64,000 nucleotides of DNA from Fragilariopsis cylindrus CCMP1102 (Eukaryota; Bacillariophyta; Bacillariophyceae; Bacillariales; Bacillariaceae), in NCBI GenBank assembly GCA_900095095.1, contig FMBT01000364.1, forward strand, positions 124,001-188,000, in the 5' to 3' direction. This document shows positions 54,911 through 64,000 of this stretch, piece after piece. A program made the position numbers and the translations under genes. Numbering within the stretch: the first letter of the stretch is position 1; each line of letters opens with the position of its first letter. The notes under the pieces were generated by a model, which was not told the DNA's origin, did no database searches, and was given only the letters and a program-made list of their open reading frames with translations.

Positions 54911-57168
54911 AAATTGTTTTCCCGTTCTTGAATCTACAGTACACTGTCGGTTCGGCTACTTGTATTCTTCGTAAGTTTAGGAACGTCTAACTTGCTCACT
55001 CCAAAATGGATACAGTCGCTGCGATACAATATCAGTATATTTTACTAAATGCTGTTTATGTTGATATAGGTACGAAAGAAACAAGCACCTCTATCTTGGT
55101 AAAGTTGTCGACGGAATAAGCACAGTTAATAAGTTTCAACTCGAGTTGTAACCTATCGTATCCAAAGGTGCACTGCAATAAATAAATGATGATGTATCTT
55201 GAGCCTACAATTGTACCGTAATGTCAATACGTACAGTTTCCTTCACAATAACTGCAACTAATACTATATTGTACAGTACTGTACTGTCAGTAGCAGGGGG
55301 ACTGCTACTTTGTTGGTCGTCGCACTCAAAAACTGCAAAATATACAAAAACTGCGCCAAAGTATGGAAAGTAGTGATGCCGCGAAAAAGAAATAACGATC
55401 TGGCTCGCAAATTCAAAAATAAATTTGAGCGTGCATCTCTCAACGGTGGGATTTTACGCACGAAAATTTAGAGCGTGACGCGAAAAAGTTTCAGAGCGCT
55501 AAATTTTAAACTGGAAAGCCGATCGCAATTCTCCCGCGAGAAATTCTTTTTTCTCATTTCCAGCCACAATTAATCAGTCCCCCCACAAAATTGGGCGAGT
55601 CACGGTCCGACATTGAAAAAATCGAAAAATGATATTGAAATCGCTGTTTCCCCCCGGATGGAAGATAAACAAACATAACTTTGAGTCGGGCGGTATTTAT
55701 TCAGTAAATGACATCTAGGTAGGTGTCACAAACATTGAACCATCAAAGTAGACAGTTTTTGCTTTTCCAAAAATCATTGACAGTAAACTACCCAGTGGCA
55801 AGATCTTGCTGATAGAATCCTTACAAAATTGACGTGCATTACTATCTTGATCAGTCCTTTTTTACACTTCCTTTCTCTGTTCTGACTGGACTTACTCGCA
55901 TGTGTATTTTACAATTAGTGATGCTGCAATCATTATTCATGATGAAAATCACAATCTACCAAATAAGTAGCTCCTAGGCTTGTTGAGGTCATCACTATGC
56001 AATCCCCATAGAAGCATGACATGGCTTCCATTAGCATGATGTGGTAAAAACACCCACAATTTTGGCCACAGATACTACTTACTCACTGGTAAATTGTCTC
56101 CAGTACAACAGAGAAAAGCTATAGTCCTACTGTTGTAAAAACTTCATCTTGTTCAAATTTCTATGAGCTCTCATCAATATTTTTTGTAGTTTGTTATTAA
56201 CTTATTGCCACTTGTAGTACAAATTTTGAAAAGTATCATAAAATGGGCGGGTAAACTGCGTGATTTTTGGTCTTAGTGGTTTCTCAAATCTTGTTCCAGT
56301 TTCCTCTGCGTTCCAGTTTTTCCTCTGCGTTCCAGTTTTTCCTCTGCGTATAGTATTACAGTATAATATTATTCGGCAGTTTTATGCAAATGGTTCTTTG
56401 TGAAGTTGTTTGTTGTAGTGGTTAACAGCTGTTAAGTTAAAGTTTTCATTGATTTGGAGGCACCAGTACCAGATGCTTGTTTACTGTTCCTGGAACCGGT
56501 AACTCTGACATGGAGGACCTTGTTTTGTTGGTTGACTTTCTCTGCCACAGCAGCTTTTTTTTGGTTCGTTTTAAAGAGTAGTAAAAACTACTCTTTCCAT
56601 TTCTGTGATCATTGGGTTGAGTATCAGGGGATGAATAAATCATCACTAGTGGATGCTAGATGGTAACTTTGCTCTGGAACCATGACTATGCGTTGGTTGT
56701 TCTCAGACATGATGGATGGAGATGATTGAGATGATAGATTCAATGGTTTGTAGACTTAGTACATAATTAGTGCTTTAGGGCATCACTTCAAAATTCGTAT
56801 TCGTTGCACGTCTGATGTAAAAGAGTGACGCTTTAAAATTGTGCTGAAGCCGGTGTCAATAGTGTCAAGAAATAGTGTTTCTGGTTCATTATTCGACAAA
56901 TAATGACGAATGATAGTCTTTAACATGTCACCTCCTAAACAAACTTAGTGATCCAATTCTGATCGAGGATTGGTGACATGGGCTGTCATTCACGTGTAAA
57001 AGTGTACAATAAACTGCATTCATACTCACGGTTCGTTTGGCAAAGGATGATGTACACATCATAACATATCATAACAAGCACAAACATTAAATATCCTGAC
57101 CGCTTAGTTCCTTTCTACGAGTTCTTATCATCCTAAAAAGTACTTTGAATACATAATAGACGAAAAAA
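54911..57168. other. Intergenic 2.3 kb
   Basis: No gene seen. 55410-55520 has three related words (AAATTTGAGCGTG; AAATTTAGAGCGTGACGCG; TTTCAGAGCGCTAAATTT), one containing GACGCGAAAAAG, whose complement TTTTTCGCG is E2F-like. A 21-bp triplet repeat lies at 56295-56349. Short open frames at 56446-56666 on both strands are spurious. Confidence 0.45.
56295..56349. repeat. Tandem repeat, three units of about 20 bp
   Basis: TTCCAGTTTCCTCTGCG then twice GTTCCAGTTTTTCCTCTGCG; three units in a row. Confidence 0.85.
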
Positions 57169-58148
57169 TGCCGAAATATCCGTCCGATGTATCGATAAGC
57201 ACTTGCGTATGGGACATGGATGCCATTTCCGACAACTGCTAGTCATGTTCAGTCGGGTTCGATGTCAGGAAACTTTCTACTTTCTGCTCCTCGAAAAATA
57301 TCCTTCGAAGACAATCGATGTGGTTCAGATTCGAATCCTTCGATATGTAGTGACGATACTCGTATACCGATAAAGAACAACAAAACAGAAACCATAAAAG
57401 AACACTGTCCCGCAGAAGAAAGAAGAGAAGAGGAGGAGGAACGAATCCACCGACAATTATTCGAAGGAAACGTTCCTTATTAGTGCGTCCAACACAAGTT
57501 TATCCTTGGTAGACCTAGCGAAGTCGGTGCCACAAGGGGCCAATGTCGATGGCGATGATAGTTATCGTGATGAGGAAGAAGAGCAACATATTGAAGAGAG
57601 GAAAGCAAAAAGAACACGGTCCTTCAATGTTTCTCCTCGTAGTATCTTTCGTACAGAATCAAACCTTTCATCCTCATCAGATGTGGACAACAACCACAAC
57701 CATCAGGAACTCTAATTGGGGTCATTTTGTAAACATGGTAGTTGACGACGAAGATGAAGAAGAAGAGAATATCACAGGAACTTCCTGATAAACCCTCCTC
57801 CTCACGTGTGATGCTAATGCTAATGCTAATGCTAGTGCTAGTGCTAATACTATATTAGAACACTCTCGAAAACCATCTTTCCGCAGAGTTCCTGCACTGA
57901 ATTACCATGCCATCGTGTACGACGAGGAAGACATAGTCCGTATGCTGAATATAAGAATAACAGGAGAGCTAGGGAAGCAATGAAACCGGATCTTAGTTGT
58001 ATACATCATGGTCTTTACCATTACACGGATGATTCTTCAAATTTGAATACTTCGTACAGCATGCACGGCTGTCAGTTTCATTCGTCGCCAACAAGACGTA
58101 CTGGTCAGAATAAGCGGGGGCTCCAGAACAAACTACAGAGCAATTAAT
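57169..58148 (+). pseudogene. Frame-broken Ser/Glu-rich gene
   Basis: The start MPKYPSDVSISTCVWDMDA is followed by coding-like segments in changing frames: SGNFLLSAPRKISFEDN, VDLAKSVPQGANVDGDD, NVSPRSIFRTESNLSSSSDV, FVNMVVDDEDEEEE, an (NA)n run with SFRRVPALNYHAIVYDEED, and finally YKNNRRAREAMKPDLSCIHH to GLQNKLQSN and a stop at 58148. At least five frame changes in 980 bp, with mixed direction, exceed what the neighbours show, so a true pseudogene is likelier here. The family is unknown. Phospho-like KxxF and SPRSIF words suggest a regulatory protein, no more. Confidence 0.5.
57810..57850. repeat. GCTAAT/GCTAGT hexamer repeat
   Basis: GCTAAT copies pass into GCTAGT, read as Asn-Ala then Ser-Ala. 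It is the same hexamer, on the coding strand, as in the gene at 54146. Confidence 0.85.
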
Positions 58149-59910
58149 TGGCGCATTTTCTGAACTACAAGTACGAAAGCAACATCAAAATGCATGCGTC
58201 CAACAGCAGCAAAACCGCTGTTGATTTTGATCTCATGCAATGCTATACTATTCGATCGAATGAACTTACGATAGAGCATACATGTTACCAATTTTATTCC
58301 TAGTAAAAAATTACTTGACTCATTTTTCCTACTATTTTCTCAATCGGTACTATGTGTATGTCTGTATAAATGTTCCTGGAGAAGTCAATGCTAGTGCCGC
58401 TGAGTACCGATAGAGTGAGTTGATCATTGAATGTGATTGTCCGGAGATGCCAGCCAGTTAATATGCTCAGTTCTCCCTTTCAATTGTTGCTACCAGTTCC
58501 GTTGAATCTTTGTTATCTAACTGATGTGTGTGTCTGCTGCCAAACCCTTTGATTTACACTCCCTGTGTTGAATAACATTCTCTAAAAATCCTTGTGCTAA
58601 TTCATTTGAGTTTTTTGACTTGATTGGTACTGAGCTGGTGTAATCTTTTTCAGAACCACACATTTGTATCAAGATGTTGACATAAGTTATGGTTTTAGGG
58701 CTTTGTTCAGAAGATTCTGCTTTGGATTCCTTCAGTTTTTATTGTGGCAATATTGTTCAGTGATGCAAACTTCTTTAGAAACTTGCTATCAACTAACTTT
58801 ATACAGCTGCTGAACACTGTCAGCCTGGGCAAACCTTGGAAAAAATCCTGTTGATTGCTATTAACCATATTTTCATTGGCAATGCCCTGCTGGGTGACAT
58901 CCATACCACATAACCACTAGAAACTGACAATGACCCTGTAATCGGATTGACAGGAGATAGGGTTATCGATCTGGGAAAGGTGGGATAATATTGTGTGGAC
59001 CTCATATATACTTGCTGCTTGTTTGTTGTGGTGGGAGTTCTAAACCCATGATTTTGTTTGGGAAGTTTGTATGATGAGACCTCATCTTCAAGAAGAGGAA
59101 CAAACTAGAGATTCTGAGATAAAGCACATTTGCATTTGAGTACTGTAGTAGTATTAGTATCAACTCTTGTTGGACCTATAAAAGTATCCAATGAATAATG
59201 TGACTGTAGTGCATTAAACTCATTATGACCATTGACACACACTTTTATGAGGTCTATGGTACTATGCCGCCATGCTCTAAACTAGTTTTCTAGAGTAAAG
59301 GCGTTTCATATGTGATAATTATACTGCGTTGGGTGGCATATGTATAGCATTTTCTAGGGCTAACGTCTTAGAACCACATTTTTTGGTAGTCTCATATTTT
59401 TTCTCACAAAATCACACAACTCCACACTCAAACACTGCTAATTTAAATAACACTGCTGTTGGAATGTGTTTGAATTGCCAGGATACCTAATAGGAATTCC
59501 GTAGTGAACTGTGGAGCAGCTTGCCGTGCGCACATATTGTATAACGGGACTAACACACTAGTGAATGATCGCTAATCCCTCATAATTCACTGGTGTAACA
59601 TACTACTCTATGATATCAATCAATAGACGTATGTATCTAGAATGCAGATTAATGCCATAATTACTATATTATCGTGTTCTAGATCATGGCAGAGCTGCAC
59701 AGTGCTAGTACCATAAAAAAAATTATCCCGCGCGTCTTGACATGCTACGTGCGTCTTGAAAGCTAAACACCGTGCAAAAAAATCTGAGGACCATGAATTT
59801 CTTTCACATCACAGCTACTGTACAATTGTAAAACAGCAAGCCCTAATACTACTAAGTTACGGTAAGTTACGACAACAACATCACCGAGAGTAAAGAATTT
59901 TAAGCACCCA
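58149..59910. other. Intergenic 1.8 kb, no gene seen
   Basis: Unique AT-rich sequence. The minus-strand open frames at 58707-59005 lack coding character. The last 200 bp, with CCCGCGCGTCTTGACATG near 59728, are the probable promoter of the methyltransferase gene. Confidence 0.5.
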
Positions 59911-61875
59911 ATGACATCTTCACCATCTTCCAATTCGTGGATACTTCCTTTTGTACTAGGTGCTTCTGCGTCGCTTTCGGTAGCATGGATATCGCAAAAC
60001 TGGCAAAACATTTCATCACTGTTATTGATGCCGACACATCAGTCTGCGAGAAAGGAGGAATTGGCTTCTAACAGTTCGACCGCAACAGGAGAGGATGTTT
60101 TTGACCATGAGGAGCTCTCGCATCGAACGCTTCGAAAGGCAGAGGCTGTGATTCAATGGCGAACAAAGTAAGTTCTTGCACATCATAATATTACTACTCG
60201 CACTCCTCATTCTAAACATACACGGTACACTATCTTGATTTCCAACATTACTACTTTCTTTCTTGCATAATTCTAAAGTCGTCTGATCATCGTGGTTGAA
60301 AGATGTACCAATGATCACAACTACTCCGCTATACTGCGTACTGTCGAGGCTCTGGGTGTGGCAACGGTGTACATGATCGATCCACCCGATGTCGTTATGG
60401 AAGAAGACGAAAACATGCTAGACCAACAACAGAATAAAATTCAAAGGACACCAGAGGAACTGAACCAACGTCGTCTTCATCACATTTTTGCTCGAAATGC
60501 GACCGAATGGATCACCGTTCGAGATTTTGAGACAGTCGAAGATTGTGTAGCGTGTTGTCGAAAGCAAGGTTATAAATTATGGGTAACGGTAAGTTTGAAT
60601 TGCAGGAAGGAAGAAAATAATGAGTCAATCCTCCGAAACTAGATCAAGAAACATTAGAGATATCCCGCACAAGTAGAGATGTACAAACTATATTCTAACA
60701 CAATTGAATACGTTTGTTTAGGATCTTTCGCAAGCAGCAGAAGCATTAGACTTGAGCCCGAATCCGTCGAAACCTCTAAGGATACCAGATAAAATTGCTT
60801 TGGTATTTGGAACTGAAGCCGTTGGTGCCAGTAATTATATTCTTGAGCAAGCCGATAAACGTGTGTATTTGCCATTAAGAGGCTTTGCGGATTCTCTAAA
60901 CCTTTCAGTTTCGACGGCTCTTGTTACTCAAGCACTCTTTTTTCTAGATCCATCGTTGATCGGGGCAATGAGCGAGGGAGAAAGAAAAGATATGCGAAAA
61001 GCTTGGTTTACTAAACTTGCACAACAAAGGTTACTAACGTCAAAACAGAAAAAGGATCGAAAAATATTGGGAGCAAAGATGAAGAAATGTGAGACTTTGA
61101 ATAAACGCATACAGGACGATCCCGACTATTATATACAACCAGGAGAGCAGAAAAAGCTCGATGAATGGTCTTCATATCAACGTGAACTAGAAAGTATCGA
61201 AGCCCTTATTGATCCAGTAAAAGTTCAAGTAGCAGTACAAGAATGGATTGATAATCCACCAGTCCCTTTGACGGTAAGTTTGTGATAATGTGTGTCTATA
61301 TTATGTGTGATGTACCAATTTAACATATTCTTACTACTTTCAACTTTTGTTGACACCTGTCGATACATATTTCTATTCATAATCCTAGGATCTTCGCCGA
61401 GCAGATACCCACCGTGGTAAGTGCAATGTACTGAAAGAATTGACGTGCTATATACAACTCGTCGGCCTCCATACGATCTCTAAGAGTCTCACATTGATGT
61501 TTTCGTATTTTCTTCTTCCGCTGAACACATAAACGAAAGTATGTTTTGTTGGAAAGAACACAAGGCATATGCATAAAGAGCATTGGTAAGGGATTGTATT
61601 CCTGTACATAGCTCTAGAAAGCGAAGGTTTTTAGTATCTACCATATATCTCAAAAAGTAGTATTATTTCTAATTATCTTTTCTTGCTGCTGCTTCTGCTG
61701 CTTCCGTCTTGCATTCAACAGGAAAGATATGGTTGCCACTAGCAACAAAGGTACCATAGAAGGGGTAACTGCTTCGGAATTTCGTCGAAAGATGGGAACC
61801 GTGACTGAGGCAGACAATGATGCCAGTAATGAACATTCCGAGGACCGAATGTCTGCTATCAGATCCCAATTTTAA
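59911..61875 (+). CDS. SpoU/TrmH-family RNA 2'-O-methyltransferase, 5 exons
   Basis: About 433 residues in exons 59911-60167, 60279-60588, 60722-61273, 61389-61416 (28 bp) and 61722-61875. The N-terminus has a hydrophobic stretch (WILPFVLGASASLSVAW) that could be an anchor or targeting signal. The SPOUT domain is clear: motif 1 RTNRLIIVVERCTNDHNYSA then ILRTVEALGV; motif 2 KIALVFGTEAVGAS; motif 3 VYLPLRGFADSLNLSVSTAL. These are the SAM-binding knot and the catalytic Asn/Arg region of TrmH enzymes that methylate ribose in tRNA or rRNA. The C-terminal helical extension is basic. Exon 5 is out of phase by one base, after which DMVATSNKGTIEGVTASEF runs to a stop at 61875. Without that shift the protein ends about 13 codons into exon 5. 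Confidence 0.85.
60168..60278 (+). other. Methyltransferase intron 1
   Basis: GTAAGT donor, TTCTAAAG acceptor, 111 bp; joins WRT-N-RLIIVVER. Confidence 0.8.
60589..60721 (+). other. Methyltransferase intron 2
   Basis: GTAAGT donor after LWVT, GTTTAG acceptor, 133 bp; continues DLSQAAEAL. Confidence 0.85.
61274..61388 (+). other. Methyltransferase intron 3
   Basis: GTAAGT donor after VPLT, AATCCTAG acceptor, 115 bp; continues DLRRADTHR. Confidence 0.8.
61417..61721 (+). other. Methyltransferase intron 4
   Basis: GTAAGT donor after THR-G, TTCAACAG acceptor, 305 bp. The longest intron in the window; no second gene is visible inside it. Confidence 0.65.
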
Positions 61876-62042
61876 AAATATGAAATATATGAATTATCCA
61901 GTTCGTGTACAAATGAATACGAAGATAAGATAAACGAATATTCAAATTGTTCCTTTAATAAGTACATTCTAATTAATTAATTTTCGGTATTGATAGCCAA
62001 TTTTCTTTATTTTCTTTTTCTTCTATACTCGTAGTAACTTAA

Positions 62043-63846
62043 TCAAACGCTCATAGTACTTTTGAGTGATTCGTTCGAGCGGTGTCTCAACCAATTTTCA
62101 CGGAGTTCGGGAACTTTTGATACAACGTGTTCATCATAATCTCTGTGGGTTCAGATCGAAAGTAGCAAGAACGGAGAACAATGTACACCGTGATAGTGAC
62201 GACGGACGACGACGACGGAAGAATGATGTGTTAATGATGACCTAACAACGAAAAAATTAAATAGGCACTACTCTTTATAGGCGCAAGCCAGGACGGTTTG
62301 ATAACTTTACTCACCTCGATTCGTAATCAATATGTACAAAACACCGCTCGACTTCTTCTCTTGCTTCTATCTCATATTGGAGTTCCATTCCTTAAAGGGG
62401 GGGAGGGGGGGTAAGACGAAAAGAAAAGTTGCATAAGGTGAGTTGGTTGATGACGAAAAATAGTAGATAGTTCAGAGCGTGCGTGTATATAACTGTATCT
62501 ACCAGTCCACCGACGTACCAAGGTCGTGCGATTCTTTCAATAATGTGTATTCGGGCATAACAACTTCAAGTTCAACAAGAAACTTTGGTCCAAAATGATA
62601 GGCACGGCAGGTATCTACAATCAAGCGTTCATCAAAGTTTTCTGACATATCAATCAACTCTTCAATTAATTCTTGTGGTGCACTCTTCCCCGTAAGTTGT
62701 TCAATTTGTTCTTTCCCAGTATGGTACCACGAGTAAATAATGTATACAGAGATAATAATGGCACCGACCCATCACACCACCACAACTTGTTTGAGTATAA
62801 CGCCAATAAGAGAGAGATAGCTGATATACCATTGCTCAGGGCATCGTTCCAGTGATCTTGAGCCACTGCTTCAAGAGTAGGATCCGAATATTGAATACTC
62901 TTGGAACTTCCGTATGATCTTTTATTAGATGCAGAATTGCATAAGTATAACAGCAACAGCTTAATTACAACAATAGCTGACATCGAAATACAAGAATAAT
63001 ATCCTTGCTGGAATGACATGTTCTCCAAGTTAGAATCTTTGAAAATCAATGTCTCAAACGATTCTTTCAAAACTTCAAAACTTGCCATCCCCATCAACGA
63101 GGCGCAAGTTAAGACCCTATGTTATAAATATTGTTTCGTTGTAAAATGAGACTACAAGGCTATATATATACACTCACAAAAGGCATAATTGCTGCCATTA
63201 GAATTGTAGCAATCACTACTAGTACCACTTGTACTTACCAATAGGTTCGAGTCTGGACGCGCCTGCTGGATACTTCGCACTAGAGCGTTGCATACTGCTA
63301 TGTTTTTCTGTATAGTTTAAAACTGAGACAATTAAAGAAACAAGGAGAGAACAATATTGAAATAACAATGAGATCGAATAGTCGAAGACTCGTGTAGGAA
63401 AATTAGAAAGAGAGAGAGAGATGGATGGATGAATCGATTCGATGCTGTGTCAAAAATATACGTCTTTTGATAGGTACGATACTGACCAAATTGCGATATA
63501 ACATCCAAAACAGAGTCCACAAAGCTGCTAGAACGGACAACGACATAGTTTGGATGTAAGCTATCAACTTCGTAACTGTTATGAAAATATTAGCCCACAG
63601 ACTCAATTCAAGAGCGATTCTTCTTAACGACCACTTCTGTACATTATCATCCTCACTATTGTAATCTTTGTTGCTCCGCTTGTTGCTGATGGATCGTCAT
63701 ATTAATAAACCAGTCGCATCGGTTTGGTTCGTTTGCGATTGCGAGCCAGAATCGACCGTCGACCCGTAGGTGTTCTTGATGAAGTCGTTCAAGCTTGTAA
63801 AGCGAGAAGAATTATTACGACTTGTATTATTTCCGTCCTCCATCAT
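62043..63846 (-). CDS. Cation diffusion facilitator, Mn-type (MTP8-11-like), 5 exons
   Basis: About 401 residues in exons 63846-63487, 63307-63239, 63116-62519, 62390-62315 and 62142-62043. Metal/proton antiporter of an internal or plasma membrane. Landmarks: LWANIFITVTKLIAYIQTMS (TM1), then DSVLD (metal-site DxxxD, TM2), EKHSSMQRSSAKYPAGASRL then EPIG (loop), LMGMASFEVLKES (TM3), AQDHWNDALSNG (second DxxxD, DHWND, TM5), and a cytosolic domain DTCRAYHFGPKFLVELEVV, then RCFVHIDYESRDYDEH. DxxxD in both TM2 and TM5 marks the Mn-transporting subgroup. Three one-base shifts are needed (near 63523, at the exon 3 acceptor, near 62775), and one in-frame TGA falls at codon 50 in the non-conserved N-terminus. 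Confidence 0.85.
62143..62314 (-). other. CDF intron 4
   Basis: GTGAGT donor after YES-R, ACCCACAG acceptor, 172 bp; joins HIDYES-R-DYDEHVVSK. Confidence 0.8.
62391..62518 (-). other. CDF intron 3
   Basis: GTACGT donor after SHDL-G, CCTTTAAG acceptor, 128 bp, with long C runs before the acceptor; joins to MELQYEIEAREEVERC. Confidence 0.8.
63117..63238 (-). other. CDF intron 2
   Basis: GTAAGT donor after LEPI-G, ACATAG acceptor, 122 bp. Phase would be right if the acceptor read TAG|GGGTCTT instead of TAG|GGTCTT, that is, one G short. Confidence 0.7.
63308..63486 (-). other. CDF intron 1
   Basis: GTCAGT donor after VISQF, CTATACAG acceptor, 179 bp; joins ISQF-E-KHSSMQRSSAK in phase. Confidence 0.75.
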
Positions 63847-64000
63847 GTTTGTTAATTCTAGATAGACAGATAGAAGAACTTATATAAGATCACTTGATTG
63901 ATTAATTTTTGAAGCTGCTAACATCCATCAAAACTTCTTGTATTACTTCTATAATTGTATGGCAATGGCATACCTTCAACACAATTAATATGTAGTATTG
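63847..64000. promoter_or_regulatory. Upstream region of the CDF gene
   Basis: AT-rich edge of the window with no gene. It is presumably the promoter or 5' leader of the minus-strand transporter. Confidence 0.35.

Noticed and set aside
5990-63260. tRNA genes at GGTTCGA words (near 5998, 14207, 63244)
   Set aside because: All three lie in coding exons and lack an A box at tRNA spacing.
63690-63705. Selenocysteine at the TGA in the CDF gene
   Set aside because: The position is in a variable N-terminus and the family has no selenoproteins; no SECIS-like element was looked for beyond a visual scan.
1-64000. Bacterial operon, ribosomal RNA, organellar or toxin genes
   Set aside because: None seen; introns, spacing and gene families all indicate a nuclear eukaryotic region.

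Overview
The window looks like nuclear DNA of a diatom, most likely a pennate one. It is AT-rich and holds protein genes on both strands, with short GT-AG introns of about 95 to 185 bp and no operons. Two proteins have plastid-type N-termini (signal peptide followed by Phe at the cleavage site), and a diatom-type Ty1/copia retrotransposon is present. Family assignments come from motifs read by eye; no database was searched.

Layout, 1-21 kb: a frame-disrupted acidic gene runs off the left edge (-). It is followed by an unknown gene with one intron (2.5-4.6 kb, -), eIF4G (5.8-8.5 kb, -), a putative plastid protein (9.2-10.5 kb, +), a multi-pass membrane protein with a long basic tail (10.75-12.7 kb, -), a single-pass receptor-like protein with four AGDW repeats (13.9-16.9 kb, +), and a protein with a repeated Cys/aromatic module (18.9-20.8 kb, +).

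22-35 kb: a young pair of nested LTR elements. A whole Ty1/copia-type element (23280-29056, TSD CGGAT) sits inside a tandem array of a pol-less LTR element (22325-29817, TSD CTGGC). The outer element itself split a tRNA-like sequence. Both elements have, directly inside the 5' LTR, a short sequence complementary to a site about 45 nt inside the same LTR, which suggests self-primed reverse transcription. A dimeric MITE-like repeat follows (30.7-31.1 kb), then a second gene with the Cys/aromatic module (31.7-34.9 kb, +).

36-64 kb: a two-DNA-binding-domain E2F (36.5-38.1 kb, +); a gene-poor 5.9 kb stretch with a decayed tandem duplication and a T58 tract; a Tat-type plastid SDR protein with a 36-bp microexon (44.0-45.5 kb, +); a membrane protein with SILK and RVxF PP1-docking motifs (46.0-47.7 kb, -); a membrane-anchored kinase-like protein (48.3-49.8 kb, +); a LIN54/TSO1-type CXC protein with a C-terminal F-box-like motif (50.5-53.8 kb, -); a low-complexity gene (54.1-54.9 kb, -); a broken gene (57.2-58.1 kb, +); a SpoU/TrmH RNA methyltransferase (59.9-61.9 kb, +); and a Mn-type cation diffusion facilitator (62.0-63.8 kb, -).

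One technical pattern runs through the host genes. Conserved frames in eIF4G, E2F, the CDF transporter, the methyltransferase, the CXC gene and others are interrupted by shifts that nearly all need one extra nucleotide. This points to recurrent one-base deletions in the sequence rather than to loss of the genes. Gene ends and splice sites given here allow for that.
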